A stretch of 64,000 bases of DNA from Misgurnus anguillicaudatus (Eukaryota > Chordata > Actinopteri > Cypriniformes > Cobitidae). The stretch spans positions 16,131,001 to 16,195,000 of the forward strand of contig NC_073342.2 in NCBI RefSeq assembly GCF_027580225.2, written 5' to 3'. Positions 1-10,659 of the stretch are shown one piece after another. The position numbers and the translations under genes are program-made. Within the stretch, counting starts at the first letter, position 1. Each line of letters starts with the position of its first letter. The notes beneath the pieces are model-generated. The model ran no database searches and was not told the DNA's origin. It saw only the letters and a list, made by a program, of their open reading frames with translations.

Positions 1-717
1 TATGTTTTTTGAGGAAAACATTGCAGGATTTTTCTAATTTTAATGGACTTTAATAGAGCCCAACATTTAATACTTAACTCAACACTTAACAGTTTTTTTC
101 AACAGAGTTTCAAAGGACTATAAAGAATCCCAAACGAGGCATAAGGGTCTTATCTAGCGAAACGATTGTCATTTTTGACAATAAAAATAACAAATATACA
201 CTTTTAAAGCATAACGTCTCGTCATGTAGATCCGGTCGTGATGCGCCAGCTGACCCCATGCAATACGTCATGACGTCAAGAGGTCACAGAGGACGAACGC
301 GAAACTCCGCCCCAGTGTTTACAAGTGTCTTGAAAGAGACCGTTCCGACATTGTTGTATGTCAACTGATACTAATTAATGTCTTTGTGGCAATTTATTGT
401 TTAAAATGGTCCGCAAATGTGCGTTTTATATGTGTAACACGTGACCTCTCTACGTCACTACACATTTACGTTAGGTCGCGCTGGACCGGACCTAGATGAA
501 AAGTTGTGGTTTAAAAGTACATATTTTTTATTTTTCTTGTCAAAAATGACAATCGTTTCGCTAGATAAGCCCCTTATGCCTCGTTTGGGATCGTTTATAG
601 TCCTTTGAAACTCTGTTGAAAAAAACTGTTAAGTGTTGAGTTAAGTGTTAATTGTTGGTGTCTATTAAAGTCCATTAAAATGAGAAAAATCCTGCAATGT
701 TTCCTCAAAAAACTAAA
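1..717. mobile_element. Non-autonomous DNA transposon with long inverted arms
   Basis: The first about 205 bases are an imperfect reverse complement of about 513-717, separated by a 300-base centre; the left tip may lie just outside the window. No coding capacity is visible. A second, right-half copy of the same family lies at 24848-25265. The element sits upstream of the first decoded exon of the coiled-coil gene, so probably in one of its introns. The superfamily is not determined. Confidence 0.8.
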
Positions 718-852
718 TATATCTTCTGGACTGAACAAAGAAAGACATCAACATTTTGGATGACATGGTGGTGAGTAAATTATCTGGATTTTTCTTTTAA
801 GAAAATGGAATATTCCTTTAAGTGTTGTCTTTTGGTGACTTTGTTGTGTTAG

Positions 853-1959
853 AGGGTCGCAAGCTCTCTCTGCCTATCAGCAACAGATGATATGTGTGAC
901 TAGGCTAATAAGAGAAGTCAAGACATTACGCACACAGGTAATATTTTTTATGTTTGCATGATACAGTAAGTGATGGTGTTTTAAACCATAAACATATTCT
1001 TACTGTATATTCAGAACGTCAATATTACATTTATTTGTGTATGTGGAAACTTCGACTGCCTTTTTAGCTTGATACACAGCGCGAAGTAGTGGAACGCCTT
1101 CATTCCCGTCTAGAGCACGAGAGACAAACACGTAGGAAAATAGGTTTGTTTAGTTTCAGTTTTATTTGATGTCAAGATTAATAAATGTATGTAATAACTT
1201 ATTTTAATTCTTAAATTCTGTACATTTCTACAGAGCACAGATTCTTGATGTACAAGCTAAAGAACGCAAAACAACTGTTAGGCAATACTGAGTCAGACTC
1301 AGGTGAGAGTGTGTGTGTGTGCCCGAATGCCTTTAAAATTCATTACTTGTCAGACAGACTCAGTGACCATGATATCCATTTAAAGCACCTGACCGATAAC
1401 AAACTTGACCTTTGTTCGCTAGTCCAGTTATAAAAGCTTTATGTCTTCAAGCCTGGACTAATGGAGCCAGCCTGCTGAGTTATTATAATGAGTCATATGA
1501 GTCATATGTGCTTGTTCCGCCTCGAGAGAGAGACAGAAGAAGCTCCTAAGATCTATACTGTCTATAAAAACAGGGGCCAGAAGAGGTGCAATAAATATTT
1601 TGTTTAATGAGGTTCACCGAGCCAGTCGTATCAGTCAAACTTAACTGACGTTTATGAAATAAGTAAACAAAGTGTGGTCATTTGTGACGATTTTTACTTA
1701 AAGTGAGTTACATGATACAATACATGGATGTTTTATTAAAATCAACACAGTGATGTTGCCTACTTGTGCATAAAATTGCTGCAAAAGTTGAACACACATA
1801 AACACCTGGTGTGTTACAGATGCCGTACTGTCTCTGTGCTTTCCAGATGTTCAGGAAGATGATAACCATGAGCATTTAAGTACAGAAGAACAAGAGGTAG
1901 AGCAGTCAGATGAACCATCTATCCAAACACCAGAGGGCGCTAATTGCTCATACCGCTAA
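853..1959 (+). CDS. C-terminal exons of an unrecognised coiled-coil protein (partial)
   Basis: Four exons join with consistent AG/GT borders and phases: 853-937, 1068-1143, 1234-1302 and 1847-1959 (TAA at 1957-1959). They encode about 114 residues; the 5' part is off the left edge. The first two exons are rich in Arg, Glu, Gln and Leu with heptad-like spacing (LIREVKTLRTQ, then VVERLHSRLEHERQTRR), suggesting a coiled coil. The last exon is acidic (QEDDNHEH, EEQEVEQ) and ends ANCSYR. Exon phases are 2, 0, 1 and 1, which supports a real gene rather than chance frames. I do not recognise the family and assign no function. No clear poly(A) signal was chosen. Confidence 0.7.
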
Positions 1960-2467
1960 ATCGGACTCAGAAAATAAAAACTGTGCTCTCGGGATGTAAA
2001 ACATAGTACTGTATGTGCATTTATTTATTTACTTAGATTTATTAAAAGTTAAATGTGTTTTAATAATTTAAATTATATAATAATAATATAAAAATTACGC
2101 CTGTTTGTTATTTGTTCTCATTTTTTTCAGATTTAAGGGCTTTATTGTTGTTTGGCCATTTTTTGGTAAGGTTGTTATTTATGTATTACGTCAATTTATG
2201 AAAACACCATAGGGCGCTGAATGATAAAATTGTGCTCCAGTGATGTGCTATCCTGTCTCACGGTAGGTCGTGTTGTAGTCACGAAATATTTGATTAATTC
2301 GTGTTCTTGAAACGATTTTTCGCCGTTTTTTGTGCCATTGAGCACAAATGTCTTCTTCGTGTCACCCACCACGAAGTTCTATGGGTGGTTTTTCGTGTCT
2401 GTGGCATGACTTTCTTATTGAGCCCCTGGGGTGACATTGGAGTAAAAAAATCTAGAGTATAGTTTGT

Positions 2468-2615
2468 GTGCTCGCGTGGGGCGTTCGCGTGCTCGCGTGA
2501 AAGTTTCGCGTGCGCACGTGAAGGTTTCGCGTGAGCACGCGAAAGTTTCGCGTGAGCACGCGAAAGTTTCACGTGCACGCGCAAAACTAAATTCGACCGT
2601 TTCACGTGCGCACAC
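2468..2615. repeat. GC-rich palindromic minisatellite
   Basis: Units of about 21 bases of the type gtttcgcgtgagcacgcgaa repeat six to seven times. Each unit is close to self-complementary around GTGAGCAC. Apparent proteins here (repeats of SRAHAK) are translations of the tandem unit and not genes. Confidence 0.85.
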
Positions 2616-2886
2616 GAAACTAGACTTTATTTAATTTTTGCTCCATCTCCCCTTAGGTGCTCCGTATTTTCTTAATCGTGTCATTTTATATTTTGTTTTC
2701 TCATTGTTTTTCAATCATTGTCGCTTTGGGTTGGGGTTAGATTTGGGGTTAGGATATAATTTTATGTATTGGTTTCTACATGTTTTCTTCCGCTTTTAAA
2801 ACAATTCTATTTTGACTAAGAAAGTGGCTCTCGACACCACAAAAACAAAAAGGCCAAGAGGGCCAAAAAGGCCATAACATGCGAAA

Positions 2887-2965
2887 GCTTTACTCAGCTG
2901 GAAACAAAATCATACGTTTTTCTCATGTTCAACACATTGTCAGGTATACCCTTATTTTACATCAC
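2887..2965 (-). pseudogene. 79-bp captured fragment of gene A (exon 4 edge plus intron 3)
   Basis: The 79 bases match 4621-4699 at all but two positions in the same orientation. The source covers the first 11 bases of gene A exon 4, the splice acceptor and 68 bases of intron 3. The copy lies inside the foldback element at 2257-3202. Confidence 0.85.
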
Positions 2966-3371
2966 AAAAAAAATTGAATGAGAAAGTCATTCTAACCCCA
3001 ATCGACAATGGTAAAAAATAAGAAAAAACAATGAGAAAACAAAATATAAAATGACACGATAAAGAAAGTCGTGCCACAGACACGAAAAACTATTTATAGA
3101 AATTCGTGTTGGGTGACACGAAAAAAAAACAGCGGAAAATCGTGTAAATAACACAAATAAATTAATCAAATATTTTGTGACTATAACACGACTTGCCGTG
3201 AGATTGGGTTGCGATGTAACATGTAATATTGTATGTGCATTTATTTATGTACTTTTACAAGTTAAATGTTTTAATAATCTAAATTATTTAGTATTGTTTA
3301 GCTTTAGTAGCTCCGAAAGAGTTTTTATTTATACATATGACACCTGTTTGTCATTTGTTCTCTACTTTCAC

Positions 3372-3447
3372 ATGTTATGGCCTTTTTGGCCCTCTTGGCC
3401 TTTTTGTTTTTGTAATGTCGAGAGCCACTTTCTTAGTCAAAATAAAA
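3372..3447. repeat. Inverted repeat partner of 2812-2880
   Basis: The run from catgttatggcctttttgg to the ttcttagtcaaaata area is the reverse complement of about 2812-2880. Just before it, 3212-3365 resembles 1990-2130 as a direct repeat. Together these show local rearrangement between the coiled-coil gene and gene A. Confidence 0.7.
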
Positions 3448-3519
3448 ACTTTTGGAAATATACCAGTTGCTAACAATGTTTTTAATTAAAAACACAACAT
3501 ACATTAAAACATAAAAACT

Positions 3520-3525
3520 TTTATT
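3520..3525 (-). terminator. Poly(A) signal of olfactomedin gene A
   Basis: AATAAA on the - strand, 22 bases after the stop codon of gene A, giving a very short 3' UTR. Confidence 0.65.
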
Positions 3526-3546
3526 GTGCACCTGTACATTCAAAAC

Positions 3547-5437
3547 TCAAAAGAAAGTGTCATATGCTAAAAGATAAGCATCATTATACATGTAAAGTTT
3601 CCTGTCAACTGGGTTAAAATTCAAATTGGCTATACCCGCTGCAACTTTCTCAAATGGTAAAGAAAGAGTGTTTATCTCCTGACCGGTGGCAGTATCAAAG
3701 GCATAAAATACCTCTTCTTGATAAGTATTAACAAAACGTGTCGCATACAAGACACCGCACACCATAAACGTGTTAGTGACAGATCTCTTAAACAAATGTG
3801 TTTTCCAGGTATGCGTGATATTGAGCTCAACCGGGTCCAATCTGCTCACAACGATATTGCCGTGGTTCTCCTCCGTGGCGTATATCACCCATACAGCGCC
3901 TTGATCTGCTTCCAGATCAAAGTCGGTCCAATCACGACAGCTGTAGTAGCAAAACGGAAATTTGTTTTCGAAACCAGCACCATCTATATTCATACGCTTG
4001 GTCGTCTTTGTTGTAATATTGTAACTGCAAATCTCAGCTTTGGTGTAGCATTGGTAAAACACGGTGTTATCGTACAATATAGTGCCAGAACCCTGTACGG
4101 CATTCTTGTCAGTATAAGATGGTGCTATCGGTTCATCCTTGTAGTTCTTGTTCGCCATGAAATCTTCATAAGAGTTGTAAATTCGGATTGTGTTGCCATG
4201 TTTGTTTCCACTGACCAGGCAGTGCTCCCAGTAAATTTTCTTGCTGTTCAGTTGGGCATCTCGGCCCCAAGCACCAGAGATGTACGACTTACTGAAGGAA
4301 TTCAGTTTGGTGACTTGTGGAGAGCTTATGTTGGTCATGATACGCTGATGACAAGTACCTGCAAGTAGCACAATATATGTCCTATCAGTAATGTTTATTT
4401 GCAACAATTTGTAGTTGTTAATCTCTCCAAAAATGCATGTTTTTACATATTTACATTTAAATAACCCATCCCGCAGTAGAAATATGTACTGTACTTACTC
4501 CTAAAATCATATGGTAAGGTTCGACAAGTCTGTACGCGGTTGCTGAGGTCACGTAACCTCTTCTTCATCGTGTCGAGATTGAATGTGTCATCTTTGTACA
4601 TCTTTTGGACGTCGCTCTTTGCTTTACTCAGCTGGAAACAAAATCATAAGTTTTTCTCATGTGCAACACATTGTCAGGTATACCCTTATTTTACATCACT
4701 TAAATAGTTTTGTAACCTGTAATAAACATCTACCTCATCAAGCAATTTTTGTGCCTCTTCAGGATTGTGCACGTGTGTTTCTTCAATGGCACGATGGATA
4801 TTCTGGAGTTCTTGGTTCAGCTGCCGCAGGTGAAGAGCGTTGTACAGTCCGCTTGTTTGAAGATAATCAAAGCGCTTCAGACGGTCTGTAATGTTTTTAA
4901 TGGTGGCTTTCATCTTCGGCAGTTCATCATTTTGATATGAGACCTGGAAATCATTCCAAAAAAGAATGAACAGATGTACATTTACATTACATTTATGCAT
5001 TTGGCAGACGCTTTTATCTAAAGTGACTTACATTTCATTTTTCAGTATTTGTGTTCTTTGAAATTGAGTTGCAAGCATAATGCTCTAACAATTAAGCTAA
5101 AGACACACATTTAGAGATTATTATGTAAAATTTGACACTTTTAAAATGACTTTACCTGGTTCCGAAACTCTTCCAGGTTGTTCTCACAGATCTGGATCTG
5201 TGTTGTGACGTCCAGGAACCGTGCCGCAGGGAAGCTCCAGATGGAGCTGTTTACTTTACACACACAGGAATCATTCTTCAGTTGACCTGGGACTCTCTGA
5301 GCCTGACTAGTCACCTTAATGTAAGCAAAATCACATTCATATTCAGATTGAGTAAATGCTATACATCTGAAATGAAAGAGCAAATTCCAGAACAGAAAAG
5401 TACTTACGATTACAGCGAGGAGGAGTAGCAGGAGCAT
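3547..5437 (-). CDS. Olfactomedin-4-like secreted protein A
   Basis: Five exons: 5408-5437, 5156-5314, 4734-4943, 4499-4631 and 3547-4358, all with GT/AG borders and matching phases, give 447 residues. Exon 1 codes a Leu-rich signal peptide (MLLLLLLAVI). Exon 2 has CVC followed by SSIWSFP, a Cys-x-Cys region likely used in disulfide oligomerisation. Exons 3 and 4 are heptad-rich coiled coil (LKRFDYLQTSGLYNALHLRQ). Exon 5 holds the whole olfactomedin propeller, with GAWGRDA, WVIYATEE, NTFMVCGVLYATR and DRKLYMYNDAYLLAYD. The domain order and five-exon layout match olfactomedin-4, a secreted glycoprotein of mucosa and myeloid cells in mammals. NDS, NSS, NIS and NIT sequons suggest N-glycosylation. 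The gene is divergent from gene B. Its closest relative is gene C. The exact ligand is unknown. Confidence 0.93.
4983..5103. repeat. Degenerate tRNA-like SINE copy in gene A intron 2
   Basis: It contains gcatttggcagacgctttta and, further right, a decayed tRNA-like tail (ataatgctctaacaattaagct). The same family recurs at about 5690-5845 and 62640-62815. Confidence 0.55.
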
Positions 5438-5480
5438 GGTGACAAAATGAAATGAAAAACTAAAGGACGTGCTTTAAGCG

Positions 5481-5509
5481 TGCATATAAACCGCAAAGAT
5501 GTTGCAATC
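5481..5509 (-). promoter_or_regulatory. Candidate core promoter of gene A
   Basis: On the - strand, TTGCAACAT is followed by a TATA-like GGTTTATATGC about 45-65 bases before the start codon. Gene C has TTGCAACAT at the same distance, followed by GCGGGTTTAAA. The conserved placement suggests shared control; the TTGCAACA motif resembles a C/EBP-type site, but this is inference. Confidence 0.4.
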
Positions 5510-5689
5510 ATAGATGTACTGTATGCAAATTTCGCTGCGTTTTGGCATGTTATGGAGTAGGTTAAACATGCACAAATGCGTTATTTTAAAAAATTAAGGA
5601 AGATATTATGTTGATAAATGTAGGAATGTTCAACAACAGTCATCGATACTCATGCAACCCCAATCCCCCCCCCAGAAAAAGTTTACAAC

Positions 5690-5845
5690 CCCAGTTTATG
5701 AGTTTATTAACATATTTAACACTTTTATCTCAAAGCAACATCGCAAAATGCATATACATTGATCAGTATGTATTTTTGTGGGATTTAACTCATGAGTTTT
5801 GCATTGCTAACACAATGCTTTATCAGTTGAGCTACATAGAAAGCT
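5690..5845. repeat. Degenerate tRNA-like SINE copy
   Basis: It contains gatcagtatgtatttttgtg and attgctaacacaatgctttatca, the decayed tRNA-like end seen at 62750-62810. It lies in the A-B intergenic region. Confidence 0.5.
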
Positions 5846-6420
5846 AAATTTGTTCATTGCTCAAGGTGAACTGATTGTAATATATATATATATTCCATGA
5901 AATTATTGATTTAGAAACCTGTTTGGCTTACAATAACATTTTTCCCTCATATGAATCACAAAACCAGAATAAATATTCTGGAAAGTTGAATAAATATTTG
6001 TATTTTTGATGTATGGTTTGTTGGGATTGGACAATATTTGGCCGAAATACATCTATTCGAAGATCTGGATTTTAAGTGGTGCAAAAAATTTTGCCTTTAA
6101 AGTTGTCCAAATGAAGTCCTTGGCAACACGTTTTGTTTTTCAATATTGTTGGCTATTACTATAAATATACCCGTGTGACTTATGACTGGTTTTGTGGTTT
6201 AGGGTCACATATGGACAGAACTGCAAATTTTAAGTTATGGTTATGCCATTGACTTCATTATTGCAACAAAAATGCTAAAATTATTCCTTTAATCTGCAAA
6301 AAGGCAATGACTGAAATACGTTTTTTTTCTTGAATCCCAGACTACTCATATCCCTTCTATTAGAAAATGTACTTTTATTATAGAGTGTCACCTTTAATAA
6401 TAAAACTGATAAAAAAAATT

Positions 6421-7427
6421 GGTAACACTTTACATAAAGGGGTGTTCATAAGACTGACATGACACCTTCATAATCATGACATGACACATGTTATGAACAT
6501 GAAGAAGATTTTATGCACATTTATGACAACAACATGTTAGATTATGTAATTTTTAACACAAAGATGACATTTTTTGAAATGTCTTTGTTATGACAACTGG
6601 ACATAAACCGATACATCCTAACTTGTCACAAACATGACATAGCAGAATAATGATCAAACTTAAGAAACTACCTGGCTTTATGGGTTAACATTACATTAAA
6701 CTGTCATTTAAATGTCATTAAGTGTTAATACTATGTGAAAATATTTGTAAATACCTTAACAAAATGCAACAGACATGTCAAAAAATTATACTTCACTTTA
6801 TTTATGTGCACAATGCATAAAAAACTGACAAGCTAACAGAACTTGCTAACAAAACATTTAATGTATTTAATTAATTAATTAAACATAATTCACTGTTTTT
6901 GCAGTGATATGGACCCAAGACTGCATGGCTTAACCTATTATTGTAACGTTTTCATTTAATTTGAGGTGAATTGGTCTCCAAATGCAATAAAATATTGTTT
7001 TATCAATTTTAATTATTGTTATTATTATTATTAAGTGATTGGTTTTATTTGTTTAACACATGGAGGAAACTTTAAAAAAAACATTATGAACTGAAGAATA
7101 TTCATGATGTTGTTATAAAACTATTTGACAAAGTATTAACACTTGACAAATTATATTTGTACTACTGTAGATGAGGTCAAGAAAAATATTAATGACGCTG
7201 TTATAAAACTATATTAATGACATTTTAATGGCAAATTCAATTTGTATCACTGGTAAAAAGTGGTCAGTTATGTTGTCTTGGCAATGTCAAGTTGTCATGA
7301 CAAGTTATGATGTATTGGTTCATGTCAAGTTGTCGTAACAAAGACATCTCAAACAATGTCATCTTTGCTTAAAAAAATTACATAATTGAACAAATGACAC
7401 TTAATGACCTTTAAGTAAAGTGTTACT
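6421..7427. mobile_element. DNA transposon, TIR GGTAACACTTTAC
   Basis: The left tip ggtaacactttac matches the complement of gtaaagtgttact at the right. Similarity extends inward through cgatacatcctaacttgtca near 6610 and its complement near 7300. No transposase is visible. It lies between genes A and B. Confidence 0.75.
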
Positions 7428-7907
7428 AAAATCAATATGAGAATATAAACAGTGTTTTAAGGAAAGAGTATTTTTACAAATAAGGGGAAGTTTAAGATAC
7501 ACACATTCATTTCGGTATTGCAGCATATGGTCATAAATCTGCCCAAGAAATTCACCATGTGGAATTATAGAGGAAACATAAAAATTACTAACTTCTTAAT
7601 TTTACATTTATTTCTGCTTTTTCTTTTAATGTCAGCAGAATTGTATGGCTTTGACAATTCTCTCATGATGAACACATATGGATAAGAATGAATATATTGA
7701 AAAGAATGACCCAATTAATAATAATAATAATAATAATGCATTTAATTTCATTGCGCCTTTCAGAACACCCAAGGTCACCTTACAAACAAAATACAATTCA
7801 CTGGATAGGACAGAACATACAACAGAGAAGCAGCATATGCATGTAAAATACATTTAAGTCTCAATAAAACATTTCATTAAAAAAACTGTATAAAAAGATA
7901 TGTCTTA

Positions 7908-9141
7908 ATATCGTCGCTGCCTGATGAAACTCACGTATGTCCAAAACGGTAACTTTTCAGAAAGTGAAAAAAACATCGTATATCAAAAGCAGTTGAATGT
8001 AGCGTTGTCATACTTGGTACGGCATATTTACATGTAACCATATTCTTGCCAGTGTCATGATATAATCCACATTTGACCAAAATTGAGTGTAAATGGACAT
8101 GCGTGCATATTTTACAGTAACTTTGATCGATACGCGTTCTTCCGATCATTAATTAGAATGGCCAAAGTCGCGTTTCGTATTGACAGATGAATACGCTCAG
8201 TTTATTAAATAGCCTACGTCTTGGTTAAATACGCTTACTTTATTTAATATTAATTATAAGTGTATTAAATGTCTCTTGCAAACCATTAAGGGACAATGAA
8301 TCAATACACTGACATGGTAATGCTACACAGCAGGGGCGTCAGTTTGTGTTGAAGTGGGGACAAAAGATCAGATAAAAACATTACTGCAGGACGGGAAAAA
8401 TATTGAATAACGCGCATCAAAAATGGGCATAGCGTAGGCCAGTCAACAACAAGAAAATACTCAGCATAAATTTATAAACCCTCAACAATGTCGAATGCAC
8501 ACATCACACATGTAACAGTCCCTGCAACACCAGCTCAACCGAACAATGCCAAAGTACCATACCGTAGAAAACAGCAGCGCGTTTAATAAATGATTACAAT
8601 GAATTTCATTACATATGTACAAGAAAACACACCATAAGCATACAACGCAACATATGTGACACTAGACCACAAAACCAGTCTTAAGCATCGCTTGATTTTT
8701 CAGAACATTTTAACCAAATGCTTTCAAAAAGTGGTGGGGAAATCCCCAGCGTAAATATCACCAATGCTAGACAGATACTTTGTTTGCACAGTCCTACCGT
8801 AATTAAGTAACTCATAGATTTTAGTCTGGCGTCCGGGGGAAACGTTTACCTCGAAGGAAAGTCATTGTAATGTTTATTCGGCTATATCCAGTGCTGAGGT
8901 TCGATGAAACTTTACGAGACCGGCGAGATGCTTCACAGGCGGAAGATATGCGGCGTGATTGACAGCTTTGACACCAAACGGGTACGTGAAAATCAGATGA
9001 CATGATTTCTCAAGTTTTCATTGGCTATTTAGGTATGTGACGCATACTGTATATGGAAATGAACCTGGACATTCAATCTGTCGAAAAATCTCAAAATCGG
9101 CAAAATGAACATACGTGAGTTTCATCGGACAGCGACGATAT
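7908..9141. mobile_element. DNA transposon, TIR ATATCGTCGCTG
   Basis: ATATCGTCGCTGYCYGATGA and about 15 further bases (through ACTCACGTATGT) occur at both ends in inverted orientation (7908-7940 and 9105-9141). The 1.23-kb interior has only short unrecognised frames, such as a 60-residue one at 8821-9003. A further insert-like tip (caggggcgtcagtttg) starts near 8331. Confidence 0.75.
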
Positions 9142-9795
9142 GCTTTTTAATTAATTAAGGAATCACTTAAAGAATTACTATTACTATAATGATAATAGCA
9201 AAAAAATCTAGCGTACACTGTCACCAAAAATACATTTAGTTCACCTAAAAAGTGTAGCAACCCTGTTCCAAAAAATGCATTGAATAGTGTTGTATACCAT
9301 TAATTTATACAATTCAAAAACCTAAACTTAACATTAATATATGATTTAATGTGTACAATGAATCCATTGTAGGTCTTAAAATGCATAAATGTAATATACC
9401 AATGTCTTGTTTGCATATACTGTGTCTATGTTCCCTAAAATAAACTTTGAAAAACTAGTATAAGTGTGGGATTTATGAAGTGTAATATATATCACACACT
9501 TGTATATGACTGTCTTGGCTTTCCATGCATTTTTGCACCTTAATTTCTTCAGGGGTCCAATTTTTTTGCCAGTGTCATTTTAAATGATTACACATAACTT
9601 ATGGACATATATGGTTTGATTTCTTTGCATGTATGGATTGCATGGATTGTTACCAACGTCTGGTGAAAATGCTAAAAATTCATGTCAGTAGCACCTTTAG
9701 AAATATATTTAGTGTTCTATACTTATTTTACCCGTTGTATCTATTGCAAAAGAACATACAGTAACTTGATGCACTTTACTAAAGTACTTTAACTT

Positions 9796-10175
9796 AAAGG
9801 TGCAGTGTGTAATTTTTAGAATGATCTTTTGACAGAAATGCAAAATAATATATAAAACTATATTACCCGGGGTGTATAAAGACCTTTCATAATGAACAGT
9901 TATGTGTTTATTACCTTAGAAAGAGATGCTTTTATCTACATACACTGAGGGTCCCCTTACATGGAAGTCGCCATTTTGGGTCGCCATGTTTCTACAGAAG
10001 CCCTTAACGGACAAACTTTTTTACTAAGTTGTCTCCGAGGATGACATGTTCGTCCGGTGGTGGCTACAGTACCTTCTCTATGCGTTTCAAAAGCGAGGGG
10101 TGGGCAGTGGACTGAGCCGTTGGTTGCAATTCATAACCTCACCACTAGATGCTGCTAAAATTTACACACTGCTCA
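9796..10175. mobile_element. Short non-autonomous element, TIR AAAGGTGCAGTGTGTAA
   Basis: The left tip aaaggtgcagtgtgtaattt and the right tip aaaatttacacactgctc are inverted copies. The interior (gtcgccattttgggtcgcca) is of a type common in fish genomes. No gene. Confidence 0.75.
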
Positions 10176-10289
10176 CGAACATTTTGTGAAAATATATCTT
10201 AAATATATCTTTAATATTGACTGAAGTAAAGCTATATCAAAGATTAAAATCAATGAGTGAATTCAAACTGTGATGCTCCTGATGCTCCT

Positions 10290-10420
10290 GGGTTATTGTT
10301 AATCAACCATGTTAAAACAACCCATTATTTGGGTCATTTTAACCCAGAAATGTGTTTTCTGTCCTATATTTACCCAGCCCTGGGTTAAAAACAACCCAAT
10401 ATTGTTTTAGAGTGTATGAT
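10290..10420. repeat. Hairpin-type MITE (AACCCA family)
   Basis: Repeated and inverted aacccatt/ttgggt and ttaacccag motifs form a hairpin. A related copy around 13975-14590 is split by a foldback insertion at 14009-14532. Confidence 0.5.
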
Positions 10421-10659
10421 GGGTCACAAATATACAAGTTCAGTGATCAATTTGTCAAAAGTAAAAATTCACAGATGAGGAAACCCCTGTTCAAAAAGAG
10501 AACCGCCTCCTAAATATTAGGATCAGAAGCTGAACTTCTTCAATCTGAGATCATTTCATTGTGTCAGCAGAAATGGGTGAGTGGTTTAAATCTCTGCTGT
10601 CGCACAATGTTCATCTTTGTTCTCAAGGCTACAGGATTGGAACTGTTCCAGTCACAGAC

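Larger units (their letters stand above)
2257..3202. mobile_element. Foldback transposon with minisatellite and captured host fragment
   Basis: The tips match as inverted repeats starting CTCACGGYARGTCGTGTT (2257 onward and the reverse complement of about 3171-3202). Similarity between arms continues through cgtgtcattttatattttg near 2680 and its complement near 3040. The left arm carries a GC-rich minisatellite (about 2468-2615). Between the arms lie a 79-bp copy of gene A sequence (2887-2965) and an inverted copy of 3372-3447. No transposase is visible. Confidence 0.75.

Noticed and set aside
2294..2615. Open frames with SRAHAK repeats on the - strand
   Set aside because: They are translations of a GC-rich minisatellite within a transposon, with no start context, domain or splice support.
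3718..4368. 216-codon + strand frame opposite gene A exon 5
   Set aside because: It is the shadow of the conserved propeller exon on the other strand. A similar shadow in gene C (18959-19429) confirms the cause.
10561..10659. Extended N-terminus for gene B from 10561
   Set aside because: That frame starts at a GTG and would bury the signal peptide. ATG at 10660 gives a 19-residue signal exon the same length as in gene D.
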